DNA of 64,000 nt from Acanthornis magna (GCA_036785705.1 JAWUZG010000084.1:12971501-13035500); one strand, 5' to 3'; counted from the stretch's first letter, positions 1 to 13,324 are shown. Translations and numbers: made by a program. Notes: a model not told the origin generated them from the letters alone.

Positions 1-99
1 CCCTGAAACAGAAACAAGAACAGCCACCAGAAAGAACACAAGATCAGGGGGGATCCTGTATTCTTCCTCTGCCATGCAGAAGGCAGTAACTTAAACAGA

Positions 100-556
100 A
101 AGTGTGAATGAGGACAAGTCCATGCTTGGACCAGCAGGCAAAACCCCCTCTTTGCCCACCTCGCCTTCCCATGTGCTTGTACACAACAATTATGAGACTC
201 TGGACGTGAAAGCTAAGTCAAAGGCTGATGTGGATGATGGCCCACGTACACCAGAGGTGTTGCTCAACAGTCAGAAAGGACTGGCCCCTGTATGATGAGC
301 ATCTTCACAAGGGAGAGATGGGCTATGGTGGTAGGTGACTCCCTCCTGAGGGGAACAGAGGGTCCAGTGTGCTGGACAAACCCTTCTCTTAGGGAAGGCT
401 GCTGCCTCCCTACAACCTGGGCTAAGGACACCACTAGGAAAGTTCTTAGGTTCCTGCAGTGCTCAGACTCTTACCCATTACTGCCTTTCCATGTGGGTGA
501 CTCCAAAGCTGCTACACGTTGTCTAAGGGCAATCAAAAGAGATGTCATGGTTTGAA
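100..556 (+). mobile_element. CR1 LINE fragment, ORF1 esterase-like region, degenerate
   Basis: Two adjacent open stretches (about 104-295 and 292-555) shifted in frame read like the first open frame of an avian CR1 retrotransposon. A polar region with SLPTSPSHVLVHNN is followed by AMVVGDSLLRGTEGPVC, REGCCLPT and HVGDSK. The GDSLLRGTE block is the nucleophile motif of the SGNH/GDSL-like esterase domain known in CR1 ORF1. The usual HVGTND-type block is altered to HVGDSK. The frame is broken between the two parts and recognisable homology stops near 556, so the copy is dead. The left limit is uncertain because the window begins here. Confidence 0.72.
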
Positions 557-3500
557 AGGGAATTCAAAGCCCACATGTGGGCAGGGATACTGGAAGACAA
601 CAGAAGGGCATGATGTGAGGTTATGTCAGTACTTCGGTATCCATTAATAAGAGTTTGTGGATTGCTGTTTACCAAGCATTGCTACAGCCCATGGCGCGCT
701 TGGCACTTTGCAGTGTGCTCCATCACTGCATGGCAGTAAGTCTTTTGGCCACTGGCACCTGGTTCCAGAGGCTGCACTGGTTTCCGTCTGAATGTCAGTC
801 TTGCAACTGTGTGTGTGTTTTAGTCATGACAGAACAAGACCACTGCAATCTCCCCTGAGGAAGTTTTATCTTCACCCATTGGAACAGTCTAGAATATATA
901 TTTTGGTGAGATTACTGAGTAGGGTGTCTTGGGAAGGGCAAGCCTGAATCAACTATCTGAATGAAAAACATAGAAGTAATGGATTTACAGAAGCATTTTC
1001 CGCAGGAATTAAATGTATCAGCATCACTAGAAAAAATAGTCTTAAAATACAGAAAGAGAGCCGCCATGTTTTCTGTAAGAGTAAACTGCAACCTTTTGCT
1101 TCCAGAATTTGTTTGGAGGAGCTAATGTTGCAAGTAATAATTTCATTTAGATTTGGATTTTTTTTTTCTTCTTTTAGAAAGCATCTGAAAAATTGCCTCT
1201 AAAGATCAATAAAGAAACACAGTTGTAGAGAAGTTAAACAATCCTTGTTATGTATAATGGTAGTCACTGAGGAAATAAGAACAAAATGATCAGTGCACAG
1301 AATAAGTAGTTAACAACAGCATGATTAATTTAAAGTGCTTTTTCAAAAAATGGTTGAGTGATTTCAGAATCACATTCAGTAGAGAATAAATATTCTATAT
1401 GTATATTTTCCAGTTATACACTATTGTCAGTGTAATTTCAAGGTTTTGTTGTCAATTTAAATTAATTTTTTATTTTGAAGAGGTGGATGTTAGAATATTA
1501 CAGGTTTGGGCTATGACATTATTTCTGATATGGTTTTAAGGACCTTAAATCTCAAAGGTCTTTTACTGTAAACACCTGCTGGTGCTCTACTTCTGTGTTT
1601 TGGGAACTGAAGAATGCTTTGGAAGTTGATGGGATTCTCTGTTGTGTTGTAGAGGTTTAGGGTTTTTTCCTGTTTCACATGAAACAAACCAGTGTATCAG
1701 TGATTAATAAATAACTGGTTTCTGAAATTGCAGTGAATATTCTCACTAGGGCCAATGTCTACTACTGATACACTTACAAAGATGCAGTAAAAAGGGTTCC
1801 TTAATGTATGCTGTAAAAAAAAAAAGCCAGTTTTCTAGTGCATCATCTTAAGGGGGTAAGGTCACCATTGAAGACTGTATTTAGTTAAGAGGCCAGTTGA
1901 AAATGAAAGGAGATTGTTTCCAGTCTCACTGTTCAGTCACAGTTTAGCTTTCATTTGGTATTCTTTTATCTCCAGATAGATTGAACTCTGGGGTATAGTG
2001 CTGTTGGCAACACTTGCTGATTAAATTTGCCATGACCTCTTAATATCACAGGGCCGCACAATTTTCTTTGTCCTTCTAGCTCCTCATTATTTTAGTGGCA
2101 CTTCGTTGCAGTTAGGGTGGCTCTTTAACTGATGTTAGTGAAACAGTGAGCACTGTAATTTGGTGAGAGTATGGGTTGTTGATCATACATTGTGACACCT
2201 GTTCTCATTTTTATGAGAGCTATGTCTGCTTTACATACATGTGAGTGGGCATCATGACCCTTTATATAACAAGTATTTGGGAAGGCTGGAGAAAGAAGAG
2301 TTTTCCTTTGGAAATGCCTTCAAAGTTTAAGTAATTGTTAGACTGATGTTTTCTTTACACACATCTTTCCATAAGTATTAGGCAGGCTTAGAACCTATTG
2401 ATGTCAAGAGGCATGATGTTCAAGCTAGTTACAAAGCAAACTTTAAGTCACTGTATGACTAATCCATACTAGTGAATCCATATAAAGCATTGAACATTGA
2501 AAATGCCTAATGCTAGAGAATGGTAGAGGTTTCATGAGGGAGGTTTTAGTGCACTTGACATTCTACCTGAAATAAGCACTTCCTTAAAGATATCTTTGTC
2601 AGGACTTGTGTGTTTGCTGTTTTTCTGTTACCATTTCTGGTCTTACTGAGCGATCCTTCTAAACATAATCTTCCTGTAGGAGAACTTGCTTTTAAAGTGC
2701 GTGCTTGGTGATCTATTTGTGTATAAACTGTGATTGTATTGCAGGCCCCTGCAATGTGTTTTGCCTAGGTGAAAGTTGGATATTTCTTCCTAGTTGTTTA
2801 CTGTCCTTTGGTTCTGCAACTTTGGCAAAATAATTGTTGCTGCTTTGAGCTTTAAGACATCCAGTATTTCCATCATTGATGTTTTCTGGTTGAGTCATTC
2901 ATAACCTGGCAATTTTTGCTAATCCAGTGATTGTATACAGTTTCTGAATAGCTCTTTTACTTAAACCAAATTCATATATGCATACGGTAATTATCTCAGT
3001 AACCCCATCACATGCAGTGTGTATAAACGGATATGGATCAGCTGTATGCCCCTTACATTATTGTGTGTTTTTAGAGCTGAGGCACTAGCCTTCCAGTGTC
3101 TGCTTACATTCTCCTTTTCAATTGCTTTTACATTCAAATAGTCATTATTCATAATAGAAGCTTATGTAAGCTTTCTATTTTGGTCTCATTCTAGCTGTGG
3201 CATATGAATAACTTTTAATGCTCTCTAACAGCAGTGAATTTGCAAGTACATACTTCAGGGCATTTTTTAACTGAGATTTGCTAATGCCTGCAATTCATAA
3301 AGACCTCAGTGGTCAAGCTGACTGTTCTCCTCCTGTCGTTCAGCTCTGTGTGGTGAATTGACATTCAGAAGCTTGTAGCTAATTACTCTGGATAGTAAGT
3401 ACACTTCCTTTAAGAGTGGCTATTAGCAGAGGGTATGCTTCATATTTTATGTATTCTTTCAAGCTGATGTAATTTTGAAAGTGATATCTAGGGAAAGGTG

Positions 3501-3628
3501 GTTCAGCATTTCTTAAATGATGTTAAGCATATGTACCCTGAGTGGTGTCAAAGAGCCAGTACTTGACAGAAAGGTGTATTTCTTATGAATGGACCAACTG
3601 AAACATAACTGTCTTACATCAAGGAAGT
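557..3628. other. AT-rich noncoding sequence
   Basis: Between the CR1 fragment and the solo LTR I see no domain-bearing frame, RNA gene or clear repeat. It is probably intronic to CHID1 if the gene continues upstream. Confidence 0.5.
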
Positions 3629-3808
3629 TGTCATGGTTTGACACTGGCCAAACACCAGGCACCCACAACAGCTGCTCACTCGCTCTCCTCTGCGACAGCT
3701 AGGTAGAGGAGAGAAAAAAAAAAATAATGAAAGGGTCATGAGTTGAGATAAGGACTAGGAGGAAACACTCCAAGGCAAAACAGGCTCAACTTAGGAGTAC
3801 AAAGTGAA

Positions 3809-3814
3809 TTTATT
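3809..3814 (-). promoter_or_regulatory. Polyadenylation signal of the solo LTR
   Basis: TTTATT on the plus strand is AATAAA on the minus strand. It is placed about 180 bases before the LTR's 3' end, where the R/U5 boundary would be expected. Confidence 0.5.
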
Positions 3815-4064
3815 ACTACCAAAATCAGAGGAGGATAATGACAAGTAAAATAAGGCCTTAAAAACACCCTTTCCCCCCCAACTCCTCCCATCTTCCCACA
3901 GGCAGTGCAGGGAGAGAGGGCTCGGGGATTTTGGTCAGTTCGTCACCCAAGATGATCTTCCACTGCTCAGGGAGAGGAGTTCTTCCTCTGCCCCACCATG
4001 GGGTCCCTCCCACGGGAGGCAATTCTCTGTGACCTCCTCCAACGTGGTCCAATCTCATGAGCAG

Positions 4065-4177
4065 CAGTCTTCCCAAAGCTGCTGCAATGTGAGTCCCTCC
4101 GATGGGCAGACAGTCCTCCCAAAACTGCTGTGGTGTGGGTCACTGCGGGGCGCAGTCCTCCAAGGACAGGCTGCTCC
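4065..4177. repeat. Short tandem array inside the solo LTR
   Basis: A unit beginning CAGTCYTCC is repeated at 4065, 4111 and 4153, a period of about 42-46 bases. Each copy is followed by an imperfect CTGCTG-containing segment and, in the first two, a GTGRGTC segment. Such internal repeats are common in the U3 regions of LTRs and can hold enhancer sites. Confidence 0.6.
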
Positions 4178-4682
4178 AGCCTGGAAGCATGAGCCCCTTC
4201 TCTCGACTGGATCTCCCACAGGAACACAGCCTCCTCCAGGCATCCACCCACTCCAGTGTGGGCACCTTCCCACAGGCTGTGAGTGGATCTTGGCATCCCC
4301 CATGGACCCCATGGGCTGCAGGGGCACAGCTGCTTCACCATGGTCTTCACCATGGCCTGCAGAGGAATCTCAGCTCTGGTGCCTGGAGCACCTCCACCCC
4401 CTTCTTCTTCACTGACCTTGATGTCTCCATGTTGTTTCCCTCATATGTTCTCACCTCCTCCTCTGCTCTGGCTAGAAAAAAAACTGTGTGTCCTTTGTTT
4501 TGGTTTTCTTCTTAAATATGTTATCACAGAGGTGTAACCAACATCTCTAATTGGCCCAGCCTAGGCCAGCGGCATGTCCATCTTCAGAGCCATGGTGGAA
4601 GCTTCCATCAGCTTCTCACAGAAGCCATCTCTGTGCCCTCCCTGCTACTAAAACCCAGGCCATCCAAAACCAGCACAGGAGT

Positions 4683-5859
4683 GTTTCAAGATCCAAAAGA
4701 TATTAAGGTATTATATTTTGACTTCTGTAAAATGAGAGTTATGTTGCTTTCAGGTAATAAGTGGTTTACATGAAAGAGGAAGTTCTTCATTATATAGAAT
4801 AACCCTGGCCACAAATTGTATGTAAACATTGCATGTGCTAGCACATTTTGACTTTCTTTGTTCATGTGCCTGGGATGTTTGTTCAATGTATTCTAAGTGC
4901 TTTACACAGTCATGCAGTGTTTTTTGTAGAGTTAACCGTTGTAGCTTAATGTGTTCATGAAAAGATTCAGGAGAGAATTACCCCTTGCTTTATGATCTAA
5001 AGGTGATGCTTACCACCAACAAAGAATTCCCATGTACTCCATCCCTGTAGTTGCTGCTGCTGCTCAGTTCCCTCTTGGCTGCCTTGACAACACTTGCCCA
5101 ATGTGCTGATGCTTGACTACTTTTGACCAGCCTCCCCATCTCTTCTGGGTCTTTTCTTTTTAAATCACGGGCTTCTTTTCCTCTGTCTTTTTGTGTTGAA
5201 GTTTCATAGATTTAGTGAAAGATGTAGCAGTCATCTTGGGGTTGAGGACAAGTGGTAGAACAAGTATGCCTAGAATTTAAAATACTCTTAAGCAGCCTTC
5301 CTCTCTGAGGAAACATAGACTGGGTATGGGGGTGCTGGATGACGGAAGGATATGGATTCTATCAGCCATGCATGAGTGTGCTGTGCTGATGATGATGAGA
5401 CATAATGTTGAAGGGCTGAAAAAACACCATCATTTACAACTGCTCTTAAAATCAGATTGTTTCACACTTAATTTGAGCTGTTTCAGTGTTCAGCTGCAGT
5501 ATTAGTGCAGGGTAAGAGCACACAGCTTCTTTCTTTTTTTAATACTTCTGTTGCAGTGATGTGATGTTGCTGTACTTCAGCATTGTGCAATGGTTTTTGT
5601 AATCTTAGGCCAAGTTAGTGTTGCACTGTCTGCTTGTGTGTGCTATTGCAAGAGACTGATACAGTCCCGATTACTAAAGAGAAAACTCTACCTAAATTCT
5701 TGATGTTTCTTCATCAAATTTATCTTCTTCTATCATACAGGTTTCCTGTACAGTATCTCTCTGGTCCATCTTTCTTTATTCCAAACACTGGCATAACCAG
5801 TGAGTATCAACAAACAAAGAATACGGAAAAAGAGACCTTGTGTCTAGTAAGACAAGAAA
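4683..5859. other. Noncoding sequence, nothing identified
   Basis: No recognisable gene or repeat was seen between the solo LTR and the next CR1 fragment. Open frames are short and featureless. Confidence 0.45.
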
Positions 5860-6420
5860 TTCAAGCTCGGAGTAGGAGTGTTTAATGACAAATCCCACTT
5901 GTGTTATGCATCATATGCTTGCCAACATGGAGAAGAGGATTTTAAAATAAGGTTGCTGGGGAAGGGGAAGCTGGGTTCATTGCACTCCTACGAGTTTGTT
6001 GCCAGTGCATCAATAAATGCCCTGAGCCTGAAGAGGGATTGCAGGTCGGCAGAGGAGCATCTGAAGGGCAGCACAAAGGAATTCCAGGCATTCCAGCCAG
6101 TAAGTAAGTTGGGAGCCCAACTTAAATGCCTCTGTGCAAACACACACAGCATGGGGAGTAAGCAAGAGGAATTAGAGAGGTGTGCATGCCTGCAGGGCTA
6201 TGAGTTTATTGGCAGCATGATGTCTGGAGTATTGGAATGGAAGGACAGGGCTCTTTAGGAAGCATAGGCAGTGGAGATGAGGAGTGGGTGTCACCCTCTA
6301 TCTCAATGAGCAGCTGGAGGGCATGGAGCTGGAGCTCTGCCTGGGAATGAATGAGAAGCAGAGAGCTTATAGGTCAGTATTAAAGGAAGAATGATGTTTA
6401 GGGAGGTAGTACAGTAGAGG
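5860..6420 (+). mobile_element. CR1 LINE fragment: end of ORF1 and start of ORF2 endonuclease
   Basis: The open stretch at 5878-6258 and its continuation read as the junction of the two CR1 frames. The GKGKLGSLHS region resembles the end of the ORF1 esterase domain. The segment LKCLCANTHSMGSKQEELER with QGYEF matches the start of the ORF2 apurinic-type endonuclease, in which the first strand carries the Asn of the metal site. Downstream, 6268-6360 keeps weak similarity in broken frames (stop codons after WKDRAL). The expected TETWW-type block with the catalytic Glu is lost (SGVLEW remains). It is non-functional. It is collinear in orientation with the ORF1 piece at 100-556. Confidence 0.72.
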
Positions 6421-9400
6421 TTTTTCAACAATTCTTTGATATTTCAGTGCGCTTATTTTAGTATTCATGTGAGTGCCCCCATTCTCATGTCACTTAAAAC
6501 CATTTAATGAAATGCACCATCTTGTACTGATTAGATACTATTGTATGGAAAATCTACTTGTATAGCAGTCTGCTAGATTATGAATACATAAACCATTAAC
6601 TTGCAAATTTATTGGTGGAAACATCTTCTAGACTTTAGTGTTACACATCAACCTTTTGCTTTTAAGCTAGAGAAATAACAGTTTACTGTCTCATTCTCCA
6701 CACAGAGCCAAAAAATAAGGGGATGGGCAGGAATATCGTCCTTGCTCTTCTTCTTAGTTGACTTTGAAAAAGTCTGTACAAAGTTATGGCTAAAATATAC
6801 TTTATTAATTATTTAGGATTAATTAATTTTTCACTTTTAAGGTGTTCATTATTCTGAGATGGTTTAATGAAGCTGGTCAGGTTAGACCTTCCAATACACT
6901 TGATTTCACACTTGGGAGTCTGTCTTACTGCTTTATATTAATTAGCTGCACTTACCCTTGTGTGCCAAAAGGATCATATTCATAGGAAGATGTAGCCATT
7001 TCACTGGGAACATATGCACTGAGCTGGGACACTCAACTGGCCTGGTGGAGACAGTACCATCCTTTCTCCTGTTTCCTGACAGCTGTAAAATTTTCCCTGA
7101 AGTGTGTATCCAGCAGGAGACTTTTTGTTATTTGTGTGTGTGCAAATAAATGGTCCAAAAAACAGGAAAGGTTGTCTGGCAAGTAAAACAATTCCAAGAT
7201 AGTAGGATATTTATTAAGAATGCACACATTAAGTTCATCCACTGTGTGGGGTTTGATGATAATATCCTATAATGTGTAAAGAGGTGATCTTGAGCACACT
7301 CTTAAGCAAACAGGGGACTATACAGTGTCTTTGAGTAAAAAAATAACGATACTTCTGCTTTTATAGATTTTGATGCCTGCTTTTTCAAGAAGCTTAAGGG
7401 ACTGCTGTACTATCACATGGAGTGTGTGCACATATTTGTCTATATTCTGTCAACATCATTTCTGTGCTTCTGTTAGTGATATGTGTTGTTTCTCCTGACT
7501 TTAAGGACTTTACTGATGAGCAGTTTAATTTCAGAATTCAGCCAGAAACTGGACTCTGCTTGTAATTCTCTTATTGACTTGTGTTGCCTTTGGCAAATTG
7601 CCTAATATTTGCATTTCTAGTATTTGAAAAATGCTGGTACTTATTTTTGTACACAGCTTCTGGGGAAAGCTAGCTTTAGAGTGAAAAATTGCTGAATAAA
7701 TTAATGTTTATTTCTATATATTAAGCCCATCACTCTAGGATTTCTTCTATATTTAGTTCCTCAGGCAGATGTTCAATAATATTTTCTTACTGGTACAGTT
7801 CCCAAAATTATTTTCAGGGAACTGATTGTGGTGTTAAAAGTAGAGAGGATGGAGAAGGCATGAGAGAAACAGTGGATGAAATATCTCTGAAACACTCAGG
7901 TTTTTCATGCTTTCTGAACACGAAATACATGGATAAATGACATGTTTTTCTATCATGAAAATTAGTGGATCTGTAGTAGCAATAATGCTACTCCTTCAGT
8001 GTTCTCACCATAATGTTTTGAATTTGGTTTTACTAGACATATATATAACAGTAAAAAAGAGTCTTACTTGAGAATGTTTTCCTTGGCTATTTTATTTAAA
8101 AGAAGAAAAGAAAATGTACATAAATTAAGAAGAGGATGTAAACCAGTGATCAGAGCTCATAGTGCAGCACCATGCCAATTTTATTTTAATGTTACTGGCT
8201 ACTGAGGGATGTATATGTGTGAGATATACATGCATAAAATCTACTAAATTTGACATTTTTTGAGAGCCTTCCTTTTCAAATTTCCTGATGCTTGTCTATT
8301 TAAAATCTATTTCAAATCTCATGCTTATTGAGAAACTGTGACACCAGTTCAATTTCATTTCTGCAAAGAAACATAATACCAATTTTTGCATGTGTATGAT
8401 CTTGTAAAAGAAAAACAGTGAAATTTTATCCAATATATGATGGAAGGAGTGGACAGGTTTAATATAGCTTAATCAGAGTTACAAAAGTATTTTGTATAGG
8501 AAGTTATTTATAATTGAGTAACATAACACATAGGTTACACTGTTGAAGAAAAATTTAAATGGTTATAATGAGAATAATATCCTACACATTTGAGTCTATA
8601 ATAAAAAGTGAGGAATAACAGTTCTTTTCTAAAAATTCCACGTGTGTTATGAGCAGCTGTCTGAAGGCCTGCCAGCCTCTGCATTCTCCTGGGGGCTGGG
8701 AAAGACAGGCTGACATAGCTAAGTATTTACTGAAATACAAACACACAAAGTGTGGTGCAGCTCAGGATTCAGACTTGAGTGTTTGTGTGCACTTGTAAGT
8801 GCCCACAGATGACCTGCCTGCCTGAAGTGCCATTTTAGTAAGTGAAGCCTAGAGGTGCACGGTCACTGCAGGGCTTCTGGTTAAGACCTCTGGCTGCCTT
8901 CCGTCTCCTGCAAGCTGTCCTGGAGCAGACGTGGTGCCAGCAGGCAAGGATGTTTGGCTCTCCATCTCTCTAAAGCTGCCTTCTGCCCAGGAACCAAATT
9001 CCTTCAGATGTGCTGTGACAATCAATTACCGTGTGTTAGCAAAAACTAATAAAATAGTTATTATTATAACTGTAATAGTTGTAAATAGTTATAACTAGTT
9101 TATTGGTGAAACAAAGCCATAATGCTGAATGCGACATTAATTTCAACAGTGAGAAGATCCAGTAGTAGGAGAGACACTCAGACATATGTCACTCATAAAT
9201 GGCTAATTACAGATATGTGCTGTATTTAACCCATGCTGTGCCTACTTCAGAGAAGTTGTATTCCCATGCACCTTCTATTATAGCTGACTGCAGGAGGGCA
9301 TCCGTCTTAGCTGAGAGAACTGATCACAGTGGGGTCATTCTGACCGTTCAACATAATTTGTTATAAAAAAATCAGTAATTATAAAATTACTTCAACCTAG

Positions 9401-9834
9401 GTCCAGCAGCAAGAGTGAGATTTCAGTGCTTTTTTCCTCTGGATTTTGGTGCTGCCTTCTTTGAGGTTTTATTTCTGCATAGAAGTTGTGCCTGCTGATG
9501 ACTGTTCCTCTGGGGTTTTTTGAAGGATCTTGGCCAAAAAAATACGAAATCTTTACTGAGATGAAGCAATTCATCCGTCCATATTTCATTCAGGTTTTTG
9601 TTACTGTGCATTTTGATGCAATTAAGAAGGCAATTTTTATCTTCCTGTGAAAAATAAAACTGTACATGACAGATACAGACAGGAGACATCACCTCAGCTA
9701 GCAGCGGAATAAATTTTCAAATTTCTCTCAATCAGCTGTTTCCATCAAAACCAGAAAATATTCCTAAGAAAAGATAGCATTCTGGAGGTTTTGGTTTGTT
9801 GTTTTGTGGTTGTTTTTTTAATATACAAATTGCA

Positions 9835-10125
9835 TTCAGATAATTAAAATGCCGTAACAGTTTTCACATTTCATTGCCTAATTAACAGCAATAAAGGCCA
9901 CACTAAATCAGGATGAATCTGTAATTTCATCACTAATCGCACAAGTGCGAGTGTCAGAATCTTAATGAAATGCACAAATCTGGAGGTAATGAGGCTGTGG
10001 CTGTCTGGGAAATTAGAGCAAGTGCTGGCACAAATTGTACAGCAAGGTTTATTCCCATTTTATTAATTATATGCTTGCACAGGGAATTGTAACCAACTCA
10101 AATTACTTTAATTTGTGAAATCCAT
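9835..10125. promoter_or_regulatory. Candidate conserved noncoding element
   Basis: The block combines several TAATTA/ATTAA homeodomain-type motifs (GATAATTAAAA, GCCTAATTAACAGC, TTATTAATTATATG), a short palindrome CGCACAAGTGCG and low repeat content. This composition resembles vertebrate developmental enhancers. The call rests on appearance only; no alignment was possible. Confidence 0.25.
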
Positions 10126-13100
10126 GCTCTAGCTATGAACCTGACATCTGAGCATGAAGTTGGGTTCCCCATCCCTCTCTCAGTGAAAAAATTGTGAAAC
10201 ATTTTAGTGCCCTGAAATGTTTGTTTCGATGTGAAGACTTTGACATTCTAACAGAGAAGGATACTGCAATACTGATGGCAGCACTGTTGCATAATGACCA
10301 TTTAGTGCTGGTGGGACCATCCTACCGTGTAGGACATCAAGGCTTTCTAAAGTGGAAAGGAGCTTCAATAATACCAGAATTAAAGAGTATGGCAAATAAA
10401 AATTCTTGGGGCACAAGTAATGACTGGTATAATTTAATTTCATCTCTTAACCAGTGTAATGCTTCTTTGATAAACTGAAAAATACCTGCTTGATTGCTTC
10501 AGTCAAGTGAAAGTATAGTTTTGCATTCTGACAAAAACCTCTTCTAGTGCTACAGGCTAATAAATACTGATTGAAACTTGTTAATTCCTGTGAGGTTGGT
10601 TGATTTTTTGAACAGATCATGCAAGTTAATCTGTGTTTTAGACCAAGATGATTAAATGATTTGTGCTGATTCTGTCCTGAGGCTGTATGATAAACTTCTG
10701 TGTAATTTGGATGTTTATACATCTGAATTGACTTTTTTGGAATGCATACGTATTTTATGTTGATAGCCAAGGATGACAGCATACTTTCTCACACTGAAGT
10801 ATAATTTGTTAATACTTAGCACTCAAATTTCATGACTCAAGTTTTTGTTCTAAATGCTACTAGACTGGTACATGGAAAATTTTCTGTAACATGCTCTTAA
10901 AATCACTATTCATTGTATCTATATTCAGTTTTTATGTTCTAGTAATGTTTCTAATCAAACAGTTAATATCATACCTGCTATCATTGCCAAAAGGGTTGTT
11001 CTGAAGGTTGAATGAATTGTATTTCCTGGTTCTGTTTGTTATGATGTTGTAAAGTTGTAAAGGTGCTAGTGAGTTTAATGATTATCTTCAGTATCATGAT
11101 AAACATTTTAGAAGAGCATTGACAATCGCTGAGTGGGAAACGCTTGATTTATTCTCTTTACCTAGATAAAGGTTGTTACTAGCAGGTAATTCCTTGTATT
11201 AGGAGTTAACAGCTAAGAAGTTAATTTTAAAAACCTACTCTAGTCATACTGCATGGAGCATTAGCTGTTGTAGCAGCCGACAGTGCTATATTCATTAAAT
11301 CTGAGAGAGAGATACTATTTCCAGTTTCTGGTAGTAACCAGGAAGAGCTGGTGTTTATCACCATATGTGTGGATCTAGTTCCTGGTAAAAGACTGTATGA
11401 ACAGCCATGTTGTGTGTGTGACACGTGTGTTCCTTGAGATGAGAACTGTCTTTTAGTCAGTCAAAACAAAACCTTGATGCATTTCATTGCATATTTGCTC
11501 CAGATTGATGTGTGTTTTTGCTCATGTTTCCAATCTTGTTAGGCCTTTCAGGTCTTTGCATTCAAAGAAAACAGTTGTAGCTTTATAAAACCTACAATGG
11601 CACAAAAAGATTTTTCTCCATTCGGGTTTTCTTAATCAGCCCAGTTGGACTTAGTGCTCTGCAGATAGTCGGTGTCATTAACCAGCATGTGGAGTTTATC
11701 AAGGTGCAGGTAAAGCCATACTAATGACTACCAGCATAAAGCCAGTACTCACATCTTCATCTTTTATTAATAGATGGTATTAGAAGTTCAGTGTGGTTTT
11801 TCATAGGACTTGCTGTTTGTTACTTCAGGAGGAAATTTTATCTGTGCCCTTTCCTATTTGGCACCTCTTGCTCTTAAGAAATTTGATTTAAAAGTTGAAG
11901 TTTGACAGAGCCATGGTTCTGACACTCACCATAAGGCTGATTGTTCCATCTCAAGATGCCATCTGTCAGGCTCCTTGTTTTTAGATTCCTGTTCTCTGGT
12001 AAAAGATTTTGGAAATGACAAAGCTCTAGGAGTTTTTGCCCTAAGAGGACAGGTGACAGACTGCAGTGTAACCCACAGTGAGTGGTTGTGTGCCCTGCTC
12101 TGAGCATATCGACAGCCTTTGATGCATAGCAGGCATGTCCTCTTGACTCTTAGAAGAACTTTCAATGGAAATGACATCTTTTTTTCTAAATTTTTGTTAT
12201 TCAGATTTCCCCACATTTAGATATTTTTTAAATTCAGCCTTGTCATTTAGCTGTACATATTCTGTGACCTTTTATCTGACTTTAAGAAAATTATGTTCTC
12301 CATCATATTGCTTCTGAATTAATTTATTATTTACATCCCAGTACTGATGTGCTATAATCCGTACTCAAATTTTTTTTCAGAGCTTTTGCATATCTGTGAA
12401 TATCAAGAAGACTTATGAGATTTGGGAACAAGGAATAAGGGGGAAGTAAACTATCTTTAGTTTTATCTTAGTATTTATTTTCTAGACTAGTTTAGTTTTC
12501 TTTTATGCAACATATCTTTTTCAATTATTTTGGTTGGATAGAACAGAGGACGCTGTTTGACATCTCAAAAATCCCAAAAGGTGCCCCATGACATTGGTAC
12601 CATGCACAGGATGAATTCTATCTAGCCACCATCACAGCTTCTTAAAGCTTCCAGAGTTTCTATTTATCTCAAATATAGAACTGGGATGCAGGAAAATGAA
12701 TTTTCTCAAACCTGAGAGGCAGAACTGTAGACAATACTCTCTTCCTAGGTTCTCATACATTGTCTCTATGTAGATTTAGTATTGTAAGGATCTTTGTGAA
12801 TTTATACACCGAACTGGGTAGAATTCTGGGAAGTGATCAGAAAGCAATTGAGAGTATAAGAGGGTCTGGAATAGAAGCAGCAGCTCAGCACTGAGAAATG
12901 AGTGGGGTTTTATCTACAACTTACAGGTGACAGTGCTAATCAGATATCTAATGATTACATCTTTTCTTCCCTTGGTTTTCTATGTAAGTTGGTTAAACAG
13001 GTGCCTTTTTGAAGGGTAATAAATACAGAAACATGATTAAAAATTGAATAACTAAGTTTATCGGTAAAAATGATCTAAAATAATACGTGTAAAACTCTAA

Positions 13101-13324
13101 AGCAGCAATATGAATTGCAGTTGACCTAGTTTTTTGTGTCTTGATGAGCTCATACTGGCTTTGAAGACACTCAAGCTTTTGTAGCATAAACTATTATTCT
13201 GAGATGTGATTATCCTGTTGAACTGTGGTTAGAACTCATTGTAACTTCATTCATTATTCAGAGTGCTGTAGCCTTAATAGTAGCTTAAGATACATGTCAT
13301 GTATTTGTAATGAATTAATTCGCT

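Larger units (their letters stand above)
3629..4677 (-). mobile_element. Solo LTR of an avian endogenous retrovirus
   Basis: A block of about 1.05 kb is much more GC-rich than its surroundings. Read on the minus strand it begins TGTGCTGGTTTTGG and ends CAAACCATGACA, giving the TG...CA ends of an LTR. The flanks are GAAGT (3624-3628) and GGAGT (4678-4682), a 5-base target duplication with one mismatch. On the minus strand a TATA-like ATATTTAA lies near 4513-4519 and an AATAAA at 3809-3814, consistent with U3-R-U5 order. No gag, pol or env sequence adjoins it, so it is a solo LTR left by recombination. The overlapping open frames inside it on both strands (60-137 codons) are by-products of its GC content and internal repeats, not genes. 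The family assignment (ERVL/ERVK-like) is uncertain. Confidence 0.75.

Noticed and set aside
4029..4515. Cluster of overlapping open frames of 128-137 codons on both strands
   Set aside because: All lie inside the solo LTR, overlap one another on opposite strands, and translate low-complexity Ser/Pro/Leu text driven by GC content and internal repeats.
10194..10478. 94-codon open frame (CLFRCEDFDILTEKDTAIL...)
   Set aside because: No recognisable domain, no splice context, an opposing frame over the same bases, and it follows an enhancer-like block. Treated as chance.
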